64,000 nt of DNA from Thermobifida alba (GTDB taxonomy: Bacteria > Actinomycetota > Actinomycetes > Streptosporangiales > Streptosporangiaceae), in contig NZ_CP051627.1 of the NCBI RefSeq assembly GCF_023208015.1, forward strand, positions 496,001 to 560,000. Direction: 5' to 3'. Positions within the stretch are counted from its first letter, which is position 1; each line of letters opens with the position of its first letter. A program made the position numbers and the translations under genes. Under the pieces are notes generated by a model, which had not been told where the DNA came from, did no database searches, and saw only the letters and a list, made by a program, of their open reading frames with translations. Of the stretch, positions 1-8,290 are shown in pieces.

Positions 1-452
1 GCATCAGCACCGAGGAGACCTTCGACACCGACGTCCACGACCCCGAGCAGATCCGCCGGGAACTGCTGCGGCTGGCCGAGAGGGTCGCGCGCCGGCTCCG
101 CGCCGCGGGGCAGGCCGGACGCACGGTGGGGGTCAAGCTGCGCCGGGCCGACTTCAGCACGGTCACCCGCTCCCGGACCCTGTCCGAACCCACCGACGTG
201 GCCAGGCGGATCGCCGCGGTCGCCCGGGAACTCTACGCGGCCTCCGGGCTGCTCGGAACCCCGCTGCGGCTGGTGGGCGTCAGAGTGGAGGGACTGGTGC
301 CCGCGGACCGCGTCCACCACCAGTTGGCGCTGGACGAGGACGGGCCGAGCTGGCGCACGGTCGAGAAGCTCCAGGACGAGGTGGTGCGCCGTTTCGGGGA
401 CGGAGCGCTCAGACCAGCGTCGTTGGCTTTCTGTGACGAAGATGACGTATGA
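1..452 (+). CDS. dinB: DNA polymerase IV, C-terminal part (5' end outside window)
   Basis: The reading frame is open from the first base and encodes about 149 residues before a TGA. The visible part begins ISTEETFDTDV and matches the little-finger (DNA-clamping) domain of Y-family polymerases, with VGVKLRRADFSTVTRSRTL as its most typical stretch. The catalytic palm is outside the window. The protein would perform error-prone translesion synthesis. It is followed by a DUF3040 gene on the same strand, 272 bases away. Family assignment is firm; dinB rather than another Y-family paralogue is inferred from the little-finger sequence alone. Confidence 0.85.
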   Translation, partial: ISTEETFDTDVHDPEQIRRELLRLAERVARRLRAAGQAGRTVGVKLRRADFSTVTRSRTLSEPTDVARRIAAVARELYAASGLLGTPLRLVGVRVEGLVPADRVHHQLALDEDGPSWRTVEKLQDEVVRRFGDGALRPASLAFCDEDDV

Positions 453-724
453 TACGGCAACTTTTTCGTTCCGCGAGTGTTGTATGTGATGGGGCCGGCC
501 GGAGCGGGCCGGACCGAGGACACGATTCCCCGGAACGATGGGGAGAGGGGGCGGGCTGGTGAAAGCCAGCGTGGTCGAGGGTACTGTGGTCGATGGAAGG
601 GGCCAGAGCGCGTATCTTTTCTTTTCACAGAGCGCTAAGTCCCCTTATTCTGGGCATATCACTGGCCATCAGATAGTTGTTCAGCACCCGTTGCCCCACC
701 CGGGGACTGCTTTTGGGAGGCGCC

Positions 725-1099
725 GTGCCGCTCTCTGAACACGAGCAGCGCATGCTCGAACAGATCGAGCGGGCGCTGTATGCGGAGGACCCGAAGTTCG
801 CCAACACCGTGCGGCAGACGAACCCGCAGGTCCACTACAAGCGTCGGCTCGTCAAGGCGTCGTTCGGCTTCGTGGCCGGCATCGGCCTCCTCCTGGGAGG
901 CATGGTCTTTCAGGCGGTACCGGTCAGCGTCGTCGGTTTCGTCATCATGCTGGTGTGTGCGCTGTGGGGGTTGTCCGGGTGGCGGCGCGCCGCCGGGAGC
1001 GCCTCCGTCGGTGCCGACAGGGGGCCGAAGCGTCAGCGCCCCGGGATGATGGACCGCTTCGAGGAGCGCTGGCGCCGCCGCCAGGAAGGCGAACACTAG
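725..1099 (+). CDS. DUF3040 membrane protein
   Basis: This 124-residue protein begins VPLSEHEQRMLEQIERALYAEDP, the hallmark N-terminus of the actinobacterial DUF3040 family. Two hydrophobic segments follow at about residues 45-65 and 68-85, then a basic, Arg-rich tail. I chose the GTG at 725 because GGGAGG ends four bases upstream; an upstream ATG at 677 would add residues unlike the family. Function is unknown. In actinobacteria such genes often sit near the division cluster, as here. A strong hairpin lies beyond the stop. Confidence 0.85.
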   Translation: MPLSEHEQRMLEQIERALYAEDPKFANTVRQTNPQVHYKRRLVKASFGFVAGIGLLLGGMVFQAVPVSVVGFVIMLVCALWGLSGWRRAAGSASVGADRGPKRQRPGMMDRFEERWRRRQEGEH

Positions 1100-1134
1100 G
1101 AGGGGCCCGCCGGGTGCGGGCTGGTTGACTTCCG

Positions 1135-3522
1135 TCACGCGTGGGGGTCGCGGTGGGCACCGCGACCCCCACGCGTTTGCATCCCCCGTGCGTCCACGCG
1201 CCGCGGCCGCGACGCCCACAGCGACCGGGGCAGCAGGACCGCGCGGACGCGGGACAGCGGCGGGGACGACGCGGCCAGCGCCCGCCGCACGGTGCGGCAG
1301 TCCTCGGCCAGGTCCGGGACGGCGGGGGTGTGCGGGGCGTAACGCACCGCCTCCTCCGCAGCCACGATCCGGTGCAGTGCCGCACGGGCCCGGTCGGCCA
1401 CCGGCCCCCGGGCGAGCAGCAGGCGCTCCACGGTGCGCGGACTGTGCGCCGGGTTCCACTCCCAGCCCAGGTCGACCAGGTCGTCGCGGAGTTCCGACCA
1501 GGCGGCCCGCGCCGACTCGGCCGCGCCCCGGCTCCGCTGCCACCGCAGCGCGCGGACCAGGTGCCGAACCAGCGCGGGCACGGCCAGGAGAGCGGCGGCC
1601 ACGGCCGCGGCGGCCGCGAACGCGGCGGCCCCCCACCCGCCGTCGACGGAGTCCGCGTCCGCGGCGGGGTCGGCGCTGAACCGCTCCCCGTCCCGGGAGT
1701 CCTCCCCCGCGGCGGTCTCCTGCGGTTCCCCGGCGGGCGTCCGCTCCGGCGCGGTGGACGGTTCGGGCCCGGCGGTCTCCCGCGGTTCCCCGGCGGGCGT
1801 CCGCTCCGGCGCGGCCGCGGCGTAGTCGGGAGGCGCGGCGTTCGGCTGGCCCGCCCCGGGGGTCGGCTCGAACCGCAGCCAGCCGTACCCCGCGAAGTAC
1901 AGTTCGGGCCAGGCGTGGGCGTCGCTCTCCCGCACCGTCCACCGGTCGGAGCCGACGTGTTCGCCCGCGGTGTAGCCCACCGCGACCCGCGCGGGGATGC
2001 CCAGGTGCCGGGCCATGACGGCCATCGCCGAGGCGAAGTGCTGGCAGTAGCCGGTCCTGCTGTCCAGCAGGAAGTGGGCGAGCGGGTCGGTGCCGCCGGG
2101 GACCCGGGGCGGGTCCAGGTCGTAGGTGAAGTCGCCGCCGGTGAACCAGTCCTGCAGGGCGAGCGCCTGGTCGAAGGGGGAGGCGGCGTCGGCGGTGATG
2201 TCCTCGGTCAGCCGGGCCACCTCCGCCGACAGCGGCGGGAGGTCCAGGTAGCGCTGGTCGACCCGCAGGGACGCCGCGGAGGCGGCCGAGCGCAGGGCGT
2301 CCCCGTCCGGCGTCGAGGCGGTGCTGGTCACCCGGTAGGTCAGTCCGGCGGCCTCCCCGTCGGGGGAGAACACCATGAGCGTGTCGGGGTCGACGTACCA
2401 CTCGCCGGTCACCTGCACGTCGCTGCTGGGGTAGGGCAACGGCAGGAAGTCCATGCCGCGGACCTCGGCGGAGACGGTGACGTCCGTGGTCACCGAGGTG
2501 CCGGCGGAGCCGCCGGAAAGCCCCGGGGAGCGGGGGATCGTCCCGTTGAGCCGGTCCTCCGCAGCAGCCTCGACCGGCGACATCGTCCAGGTCTCGCCGT
2601 CGAAGGTGTCGAGCACGTGCGTGCGCAGGTACTCGGGGTCGGGGTCGCTGGTGTGGTACTCCAGGACCCGGCGGTTGCCGTGCGAGGACAGGGAGCCGCG
2701 CAGACTGGTCAGCGGGTCCACCGTGGTCACCGTCCGTCCGCCCGCCCGCAACTGCTCGACCAGGGAGAACACCGAGCCGCTGGCCAGTCCGGGCACGAGG
2801 GCGGGCACCAGCAGGGCCAGCACCACGCAGACCGCGGCGGTCCCCGCGGCCCCGAGCCCCCACAGCCCCGCCGCGACGGCCGCCCGGCCCCGGGCCTCCC
2901 GGCCGCCCCGCGGGGTCGTGCGGGGCCCCCAGGCCGCCGCCCGGACCGCCGAGTCGACGGCGAACAGCAGCAGGAACCCCGCGGCGGCGGTGGCGAACGC
3001 GCTCCGGCCCACCCCCTCGTGGTGCACCGTCAGCGGGACGGCGACCAGGGACAGCAGGGCGGCGCCGGCCACCCCCGGCACGCGCAGCGCCACCGCCATC
3101 AGGTGGGCGGAGACGGTGAGCACCCCCAGCAGCAGGGTCACCAGCAGGACGATCCCGTCCGTGGCGGGAACCGGGATGACGTTGGTCCGGATGTCGAGGA
3201 CACCGGCGAGGACGAGGCCGATCAGCCGCTTCGCCGCCGCCGGCGTGGGCAGGACCCCCAGCAGTGCGGCGTCGGGCGCGTGACGGGCGGTCACCGCCGC
3301 GGTCAGCGCGACCAGCTGCAGGACGGGGGCCACCGCGGCGGGCAGGCGGACCCACTGCGCGGCCGCGCCCACGACGGCCAGGAGGACCACCGCCGAGGCC
3401 GGTCCCCGCCACCAGTCGGCGTCCGCGAAGAGCGGACCCAGCAGAGGAAGCGCGCACAGTGCCGCGACCGCCGTGGCCAGGGACAGCAGGCAGGCCGGGA
3501 GGGCCTGGGCGACGGGCCTCAC
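1135..3522 (-). CDS. TgpA-like transglutaminase domain membrane protein
   Basis: The protein has 795 residues. The N-terminal part (about 1-240) has several hydrophobic helices, as in DUF3488/TgpA. A periplasmic-type transglutaminase core follows with Cys493 in GYCQHFASAMAVMARHLG and His536 in DAHAW; Glu552 in FEPTPG occupies the usual Asp position. A Pro/Glu/Thr linker holds a 20-residue tandem repeat, then comes one membrane helix and a DUF4129-like tail. The GTG start overlaps the DUF58 stop as GTGA and follows GGGGGAGG. MoxR-DUF58-transglutaminase operons are widespread; their substrate is unknown, and a cell-envelope role is inferred. Confidence 0.88.
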   Translation of the reverse strand: MRPVAQALPACLLSLATAVAALCALPLLGPLFADADWWRGPASAVVLLAVVGAAAQWVRLPAAVAPVLQLVALTAAVTARHAPDAALLGVLPTPAAAKRLIGLVLAGVLDIRTNVIPVPATDGIVLLVTLLLGVLTVSAHLMAVALRVPGVAGAALLSLVAVPLTVHHEGVGRSAFATAAAGFLLLFAVDSAVRAAAWGPRTTPRGGREARGRAAVAAGLWGLGAAGTAAVCVVLALLVPALVPGLASGSVFSLVEQLRAGGRTVTTVDPLTSLRGSLSSHGNRRVLEYHTSDPDPEYLRTHVLDTFDGETWTMSPVEAAAEDRLNGTIPRSPGLSGGSAGTSVTTDVTVSAEVRGMDFLPLPYPSSDVQVTGEWYVDPDTLMVFSPDGEAAGLTYRVTSTASTPDGDALRSAASAASLRVDQRYLDLPPLSAEVARLTEDITADAASPFDQALALQDWFTGGDFTYDLDPPRVPGGTDPLAHFLLDSRTGYCQHFASAMAVMARHLGIPARVAVGYTAGEHVGSDRWTVRESDAHAWPELYFAGYGWLRFEPTPGAGQPNAAPPDYAAAAPERTPAGEPRETAGPEPSTAPERTPAGEPQETAAGEDSRDGERFSADPAADADSVDGGWGAAAFAAAAAVAAALLAVPALVRHLVRALRWQRSRGAAESARAAWSELRDDLVDLGWEWNPAHSPRTVERLLLARGPVADRARAALHRIVAAEEAVRYAPHTPAVPDLAEDCRTVRRALAASSPPLSRVRAVLLPRSLWASRPRRVDARGMQTRGGRGAHRDPHA
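1137..1176. terminator. Bidirectional hairpin between convergent genes
   Basis: A perfect 18-bp inverted repeat (ACGCGTGGGGGTCGCGGT and its complement) has a four-base loop. It lies between the DUF3040 gene and the minus-strand transglutaminase gene. It overlaps the last codons of the transglutaminase reading frame, so that stop codon is at the base of the stem. No U-tract follows on either strand, as is common for GC-rich actinomycete terminators. Confidence 0.8.
1711..1814. repeat. 60-bp tandem duplication in the transglutaminase linker
   Basis: A 44-base block starting at 1711 recurs exactly 60 bases later with one difference (T versus C). It encodes two copies of PERTPAGEP(R/Q)ETA in the low-complexity linker after the transglutaminase core. 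It keeps the frame and looks like a recent slippage duplication in a disordered segment. Confidence 0.8.
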
Positions 3523-4730
3523 CGGGCCTCCCCCGCGCTCCGCCACAGCTCGGGCAGGTCGGCGACACGGTCGGGGCACAGCACCCGCCAACCGGCCTCC
3601 GCCAGCCGGTGGACGGCCCACCGGCGTGCCTCCTCCGGCCACGGGGCCTGCGGCACCAGGATCGCGATCCGCCTGCCCGACCGGCCGCTGCGGCAGGCCG
3701 CCAGGGCGGCCGACTCCTCGGGGGTGAGCGCCCCCAGCACCGCCACCAGCGTTCCGCGGCCGCTCACCGGGCTGCGCGACAGTCGGGCGACGTCCTCCAG
3801 CAGGGAGGGCGCCGCGACGGGACGGGCCAGCGCGAACGCCTCCAGGACCGTGTCGCGGTGGCGCGCCTCCACGGCCGGCCCGACGCCCCCGCCCAGCAGG
3901 CCCAGCCGGTGCCCCCGGTCGGCGAGGTGCACGGCGACCGACGCGGCCAGGACGACCGCGTCCTCCACCGAGGAGGCGGTGTGCGCGGCCGGGCGCAGGT
4001 CCACCAGGACGGTGCTGCGGTCGAGCCGCCGCTGCTCCTCGCTGCGCACCATGAGGTGGCCGCGTCGTGCGGTGGAGCGCCAGTGCACCCGGCGCACGTC
4101 GTCGCCGGGACGGTAGGGGCGCGGCGTGGTCCCCCCGTCGACGCCGGCGGGCACGGGGCTGGGACGCGGTCCGTCCGCGGCCGTCGCGCCGAGGCGTGCC
4201 ACGACGGGAAGCTCCACGGTCCGGGGGAACACCAGGAGCGACGTCTCCGGGCCGAGGGGGCGCTCCAGGCGGGCGCAGCCCAGCGGGTCGGTGACGACCA
4301 GCACCAGCGGGCCGATCGGGTAGCGGCCGCGCGCGTGCGAGCGCAGCCGGTAGGAGAACGTCCGCTTCTCCCCGGGGCGCAGCGGCCCCAGGGAGAAGCG
4401 GGGCGGACTGCCGAGCGCGAACGGCAGCCGGTCCTCCGCCAGCAGCGGCCCGACCGGAAGCGGCCGCGCCGCCTCGGCGGGCGACAGCGTGAGCGTCACC
4501 CGGCAGTCGGCGCCCACGGGGATGCGCGACGCGGACAGCACCCGCGTGTGCTCCAGGGACCGGGGCGCGCACACGGCCAGCAGTCCCGCGCTGACCAGCG
4601 GGACCGTCGTCACGAGAACCGCGAGGCGCAGCAGGTCGCGCTCACCGAGCAGCAGCGCGCCGACACCGATCGCCACCCCCGCTCCCAGCAGGGCCCAGCC
4701 GCGCGGGGTAAGAGATCGCAGTACGTTCAC
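3519..4730 (-). CDS. DUF58 domain protein
   Basis: This 403-residue protein has two N-terminal hydrophobic segments (about residues 11-27 and 37-52), then a beta-rich stretch and the DUF58 core with PYRPGDDVRRVHWRSTAR, the family's most conserved motif. A vWA-like fold follows (TVLVDLRPA). It lies 24 bases after the MoxR stop and overlaps the next gene by four bases. DUF58 proteins are known partners of MoxR AAA+ ATPases; the complex is thought to act as a chaperone or metal-insertion-like machine, but no substrate can be deduced here. Confidence 0.88.
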   Translation of the reverse strand: MNVLRSLTPRGWALLGAGVAIGVGALLLGERDLLRLAVLVTTVPLVSAGLLAVCAPRSLEHTRVLSASRIPVGADCRVTLTLSPAEAARPLPVGPLLAEDRLPFALGSPPRFSLGPLRPGEKRTFSYRLRSHARGRYPIGPLVLVVTDPLGCARLERPLGPETSLLVFPRTVELPVVARLGATAADGPRPSPVPAGVDGGTTPRPYRPGDDVRRVHWRSTARRGHLMVRSEEQRRLDRSTVLVDLRPAAHTASSVEDAVVLAASVAVHLADRGHRLGLLGGGVGPAVEARHRDTVLEAFALARPVAAPSLLEDVARLSRSPVSGRGTLVAVLGALTPEESAALAACRSGRSGRRIAILVPQAPWPEEARRWAVHRLAEAGWRVLCPDRVADLPELWRSAGEAR

Positions 4731-4754
4731 CGTCCCGGTTCCTCGCCTCGGAGG

Positions 4755-5741
4755 TCAGCCGTGGGTGGGGATGGGGACGTCGGCCACCAGTTCGCCGACC
4801 ACGTCGGCGGGGGACCGGTGGGCCGCGGCGCCGGGCAGCAGACGGTGCGCCAGCACCGGCACGGCCAGCGCCTGGAGGTCGTCGGGCAGGACGTAGTCGC
4901 GGCCGTCCAGGGCGGCGTAGGCGCGGGCGGCGCGCACCAGGTGCAGGGTGGCGCGGGGGGAGGCGCCCAGCAGCAGGGCCGGGGTGGTCCGGGTGGCCGT
5001 GACCAGGTCCAGGGCGTAGCGCTTGATCACGGGGGCGACGTGGACCCGGCGGACCCGCTCGATCATCGAGTTGACCTCGGCGACGGTGGTCACCGGGGCG
5101 AGCCGGTCCAGCGGGGAGCGCACCGAGTGCGCGTCGATCATGTCGAGTTCGGCGCGGGGGTCGGGGTAGCCCACGGAGACCCGCGCCATGAAGCGGTCCC
5201 GCTGCGCCTCGGGCAGCGGATAGGTGCCCTCCACCTCGGTGTCGACGGGGTTCTGGGTGGCGATCACCATGAAGGGCCGCTCCAGGCGCCGGGTGACGCC
5301 GTCGACGCTGACCTGACCCTCCTCCATGCACTCCAGCAGCGCGGACTGCGTCTTGGGGGAGGCCCGGTTGATCTCGTCGCCCAGCACGATGTTGGCGAAC
5401 ACCGGCCCGGGACGGAACTCGAACTCGCGCCGCTGCTGGTGGTAGACGCTGACGCCGGTGATGTCGCTGGGGAGCAGGTCGGGGGTGAACTGCACGCGGC
5501 TGACCGCGCAGTCGACGGCCCGTCCCAGCGCCTTGGCCAGCATGGTCTTGCCGACACCGGGGACGTCCTCGATGAGCAGGTGCCCCTCGGCCAGCAGGAC
5601 GGTCAGCGCGATCCGGACGACCTCGGGCTTGCCCGTGATCACGGTCTCGATCGCCGACCGGATCCGGTGGGCGGGGGCCAGCAGGCCGCTGACGCCGACG
5701 GGACTGTCGGCGGGGCCGTCCACCCGGGTGTCGAGCGACAC
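4755..5741 (-). CDS. MoxR-family AAA+ ATPase
   Basis: This 328-residue ATPase shows Walker A GVGKT (residues 62-66), Walker B VLGDEINRA, sensor 1 ATQNPVD and the arginine-containing ERPFM/PEAQRDRF region, all typical of MoxR. It is the first gene of a three-gene minus-strand operon with DUF58 and transglutaminase genes. The start is GTG preceded by a GAGGGGGA ribosome site. Its promoter must lie in the 315-base gap shared with the divergent mraZ. Confidence 0.92.
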   Translation of the reverse strand: MSLDTRVDGPADSPVGVSGLLAPAHRIRSAIETVITGKPEVVRIALTVLLAEGHLLIEDVPGVGKTMLAKALGRAVDCAVSRVQFTPDLLPSDITGVSVYHQQRREFEFRPGPVFANIVLGDEINRASPKTQSALLECMEEGQVSVDGVTRRLERPFMVIATQNPVDTEVEGTYPLPEAQRDRFMARVSVGYPDPRAELDMIDAHSVRSPLDRLAPVTTVAEVNSMIERVRRVHVAPVIKRYALDLVTATRTTPALLLGASPRATLHLVRAARAYAALDGRDYVLPDDLQALAVPVLAHRLLPGAAAHRSPADVVGELVADVPIPTHG

Positions 5742-6056
5742 GTGTCCCCCTCGTCATGTGTCGTGGCTGGTCCATCACGAGGCTAGGGCCAAAGCGGGGG
5801 TTTGCAAACAAGGACGGGGGTGGGGACACGCCGGCCGGCGTGTCCCCGCGCCGCGGCGGAGCGGGCGGGGAACGCACCGGGACGCCTCCGTCGCGCCGCG
5901 CCCGCTCCACCTTCCACCACCCCTGTCCGAACTGCTGTTTCGCCGGTGTGGCAGGGGCTCGGGGACGCTCCTGGCTGTTGACGGTGGAGGAAAGTGGAGT
6001 ACAGTGGAGCCAAGTGGAGGAAGAGGTCATGGCGGCAGCCCGGGAGGTGAGAGGCG
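5742..6056. other. Divergent intergenic region moxR / mraZ
   Basis: The gap carries the start regions of two divergent operons. A perfect 26-base palindrome, centred between 5834 and 5835 (GGGGACACGCCGG and its complement, 5822-5847), could be a protein-binding site or a cruciform. No gene end points toward it, so a terminator role is unlikely. The mraZ promoter and MraZ repeats occupy 5978-6019. The rest shows nothing I recognise. Confidence 0.6.
5978..6023 (+). promoter_or_regulatory. mraZ promoter overlapped by a four-repeat MraZ operator
   Basis: A -35 element TTGACG (5978-5983), a 16-base spacer and TACAGT (6000-6005) make a sigma-A-like promoter. Overlapping it are four copies of GTGGAG at exact 10-base spacing, starting at 5984, 5994, 6004 and 6014. 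MraZ is known to bind short direct repeats spaced by one helical turn ahead of its own gene and to repress the cluster. This layout fits autoregulation by steric blocking of the -10 and start region. Confidence 0.78.
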
Positions 6057-6488
6057 GTGTTTCTCGGCACCCACGCGCCGCGTCTCGACGAGAAGGGACG
6101 CATGTTCCTCCCGGCGAAGTACCGCGACGAACTGGCGGGGGGACTCGTGGTCACGAAGGGCCAGGAGCGCTGCCTCTACGTCTTCCCGGTGCGCGAGTTC
6201 GAACGCATCACCCAGGTCCTCCGCGCCGCGCCGGTCACCGCCAAGGCGGTACGCGACTACAGCCGTGTCTTCTTCGCCAGCGCCTCCGACGAACTCCCCG
6301 ACCGGCAGGGCCGGGTGACCATACCGGCGAACCTGCGCGCCTACGCGGGGCTCGACCGGGACTGCGTGGTCATCGGGGCCAACACGCGCCTGGAGATCTG
6401 GGACGCCCGGACCTGGGCCGACTACGAGGCCGAACAGGAGCAGGTATTCGCGGAACTGGCGGAGGAGGTGTTGCCGGGGGTGCTGTGA
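6057..6488 (+). CDS. mraZ: Transcriptional regulator MraZ
   Basis: This 143-residue protein carries two MraZ/SpoVT-AbrB half-domains, with [16 protein letters not shown] near residue 10 and [18 protein letters not shown] near residue 86. The GTG start sits six bases after GGAGGTGA. It is the first gene of the division cluster. Known family members form ring-shaped oligomers, bind repeats upstream of themselves and control division-gene expression; matching repeats lie just upstream here. Confidence 0.95.
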   Translation: MFLGTHAPRLDEKGRMFLPAKYRDELAGGLVVTKGQERCLYVFPVREFERITQVLRAAPVTAKAVRDYSRVFFASASDELPDRQGRVTIPANLRAYAGLDRDCVVIGANTRLEIWDARTWADYEAEQEQVFAELAEEVLPGVL

Positions 6489-6738
6489 CCCCGCAGCACC
6501 GCAGCGCCGCCGCGGGGCGGCACCGCGGGCCGTGACAGGGGTCACCGACCGTCAATCCCTGTCGGGTCCAGGCCTCCAGACGTGGCCGACCAGGGGTCAG
6601 CTGGCGCATCTTCCCCGGCGCCAGGTGACCGACGGGACACAGGGCAAGCGCGCCCGACGGGCGCGTCTGGAGGTCCGGCCGCGCCCGCTCCGGGAGCGAC
6701 GGCCACGGGAAACGGGGACGGCGAGGACAGGGGGGCCA

Positions 6739-7731
6739 GTGACAGGCGACGCGTCCGAGGGCGCACCACGACACCGCGACCACCCCGCCCCAGCACACGT
6801 ACCGGTCATGCTGGAGCGGGTCCTGGAACTGCTCGCGCCGGCGCTGGACCGGCCGGACGCCGTCGTCGTGGACGGCACACTCGGCCTCGGCGGCCACGCC
6901 GCGGCGCTGCTCGCCGCCCACCCCGGCCTGCGCCTGGTGGGCGTGGACCGCGACACCACCGCACTGGAACGCAGCCGGCGGCGGCTCGCCCCCTTCGCCG
7001 ACCGCGTCGACCTGGCGCACGCCGTCTACTCCGACATCCCCCGCGTCCTGGACGGCCTCGGCCTCGACCGGGTCCACGGCGTCCTGCTCGACCTGGGCGT
7101 GTCCTCGCCCCAACTGGACGAGGCCGACCGGGGCTTCGCCTACTCCTACGACGCCCCGCTGGACATGCGCATGGACCGCACCCAGGAGCGCACCGCGGCC
7201 GACGTCGTCAACACCTACTCCGCCGGCGAGCTCACCCGGATCCTCCGGGTCTACGGCGAGGAGCGCTTCGCCTCCCGGGTGGCCCAGGCCATCGTGCGGC
7301 GGCGCGCCAAGGAGCCGGTGCGGACCACCGGGGTCCTCGCCGACCTGGTCCGCGAGGCCATCCCCGCACCGGCCCGCCGCACCGGGGGCAACCCCGCCAA
7401 ACGGACCTTCCAGGCCCTGCGCATCGAGGTCAACTCCGAACTGACCATCCTGGAACGCGCCCTGCCCGCGGCGATCTCCCGCCTCGCCGTGGGGGGACGC
7501 GTCGTGGTGCTGTCCTACCACTCCCTGGAGGACCGCATCACCAAACGCGTCCTGGCCGAGCTGAGCACCGACACCACCCCGCCCGGACTGCCGGTGCCCC
7601 TGCCGGACCGGCAGCCGGAACTGCGCCTGCTCACCCGGAGGGCCGAAGCCCCCACCGAGCAGGAGACCGCACGCAACCCCCGCGCGGCGTCGGCCCGGCT
7701 GCGGGCCGCCGAGAGGACGCGGGAGCCGTGA
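6739..7731 (+). CDS. rsmH: 16S rRNA (cytosine1402-N4)-methyltransferase RsmH
   Basis: RsmH (MraW) methylates N4 of C1402 in 16S rRNA using SAM. The SAM-binding loop [11 protein letters not shown], the [16 protein letters not shown] motif and the C-terminal [12 protein letters not shown] motif are present. I chose the GTG at 6739, after a purine-rich GGACAGGGGGG, which gives 330 residues as is usual for the family. The open frame extends upstream to 6532, but the extra sequence is unlike the family. Confidence 0.93.
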   Translation: MTGDASEGAPRHRDHPAPAHVPVMLERVLELLAPALDRPDAVVVDGTLGLGGHAAALLAAHPGLRLVGVDRDTTALERSRRRLAPFADRVDLAHAVYSDIPRVLDGLGLDRVHGVLLDLGVSSPQLDEADRGFAYSYDAPLDMRMDRTQERTAADVVNTYSAGELTRILRVYGEERFASRVAQAIVRRRAKEPVRTTGVLADLVREAIPAPARRTGGNPAKRTFQALRIEVNSELTILERALPAAISRLAVGGRVVVLSYHSLEDRITKRVLAELSTDTTPPGLPVPLPDRQPELRLLTRRAEAPTEQETARNPRAASARLRAAERTREP

Positions 7732-7809
7732 ACGCCGGCCCCGCCACACAGCACGAGTGCGCTTCCGGCCCGCGCCGGGAGCCGTCGACGGCGTCCGGGA
7801 GAACCCACA

Positions 7810-8229
7810 GTGGAGACCAGCACCGAAGAACGCACCACGACCGCACGCAGCAGGACCCGCCCGGCGCCGCGCCGACCGCGCGGCGTGCGCCCCGGTGCCG
7901 CGCGCCGCGGCGCCGCGGCCCGGACCTCCGCACCACGCCTGCCGTTCGTGCTGCTCATCCTGGGACTGCTCGGCGGGGCGATGGTCACCCTGCTGATGCT
8001 GCACGCGGTCCTCGCCGAGGACACCTTCGAGATCGCGACGCTGCAGCAGCAGAACCGCGAACTCAGCCAGCAGGAGCAGGCGCTGCGGGAGCGGGTCGTG
8101 CAGGCCGAGTCGCCCGAGGCGATCGCCGAGGCGGCCGAGGAGCTGGGCATGCGCCCCGGAGCCGAACCCCAGTTCCTCGACCTGGAGAGCGGCCGGATCA
8201 CCGGTGACCCGGACGGGACGGGCGAATGA
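7810..8229 (+). CDS. ftsL: Cell division protein FtsL
   Basis: This 139-residue bitopic protein has an Arg/Pro/Ala-rich cytoplasmic N-terminus (about residues 1-40), one membrane helix (about 44-67) and an extracytoplasmic coiled coil rich in Gln/Glu (about 75-110). FtsL sequences are poorly conserved; the call rests on topology and on its place between rsmH and ftsI. It would join FtsB/DivIC-type and FtsQ proteins to activate FtsWI. The start is GTG with a weak ribosome site. Confidence 0.82.
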   Translation: METSTEERTTTARSRTRPAPRRPRGVRPGAARRGAAARTSAPRLPFVLLILGLLGGAMVTLLMLHAVLAEDTFEIATLQQQNRELSQQEQALRERVVQAESPEAIAEAAEELGMRPGAEPQFLDLESGRITGDPDGTGE

Positions 8230-8290
8230 CCGGCACGGCACCGGTCCGCACCACCGCGACAGGGCACCGCACAGGGGGGAACGTCCACCG

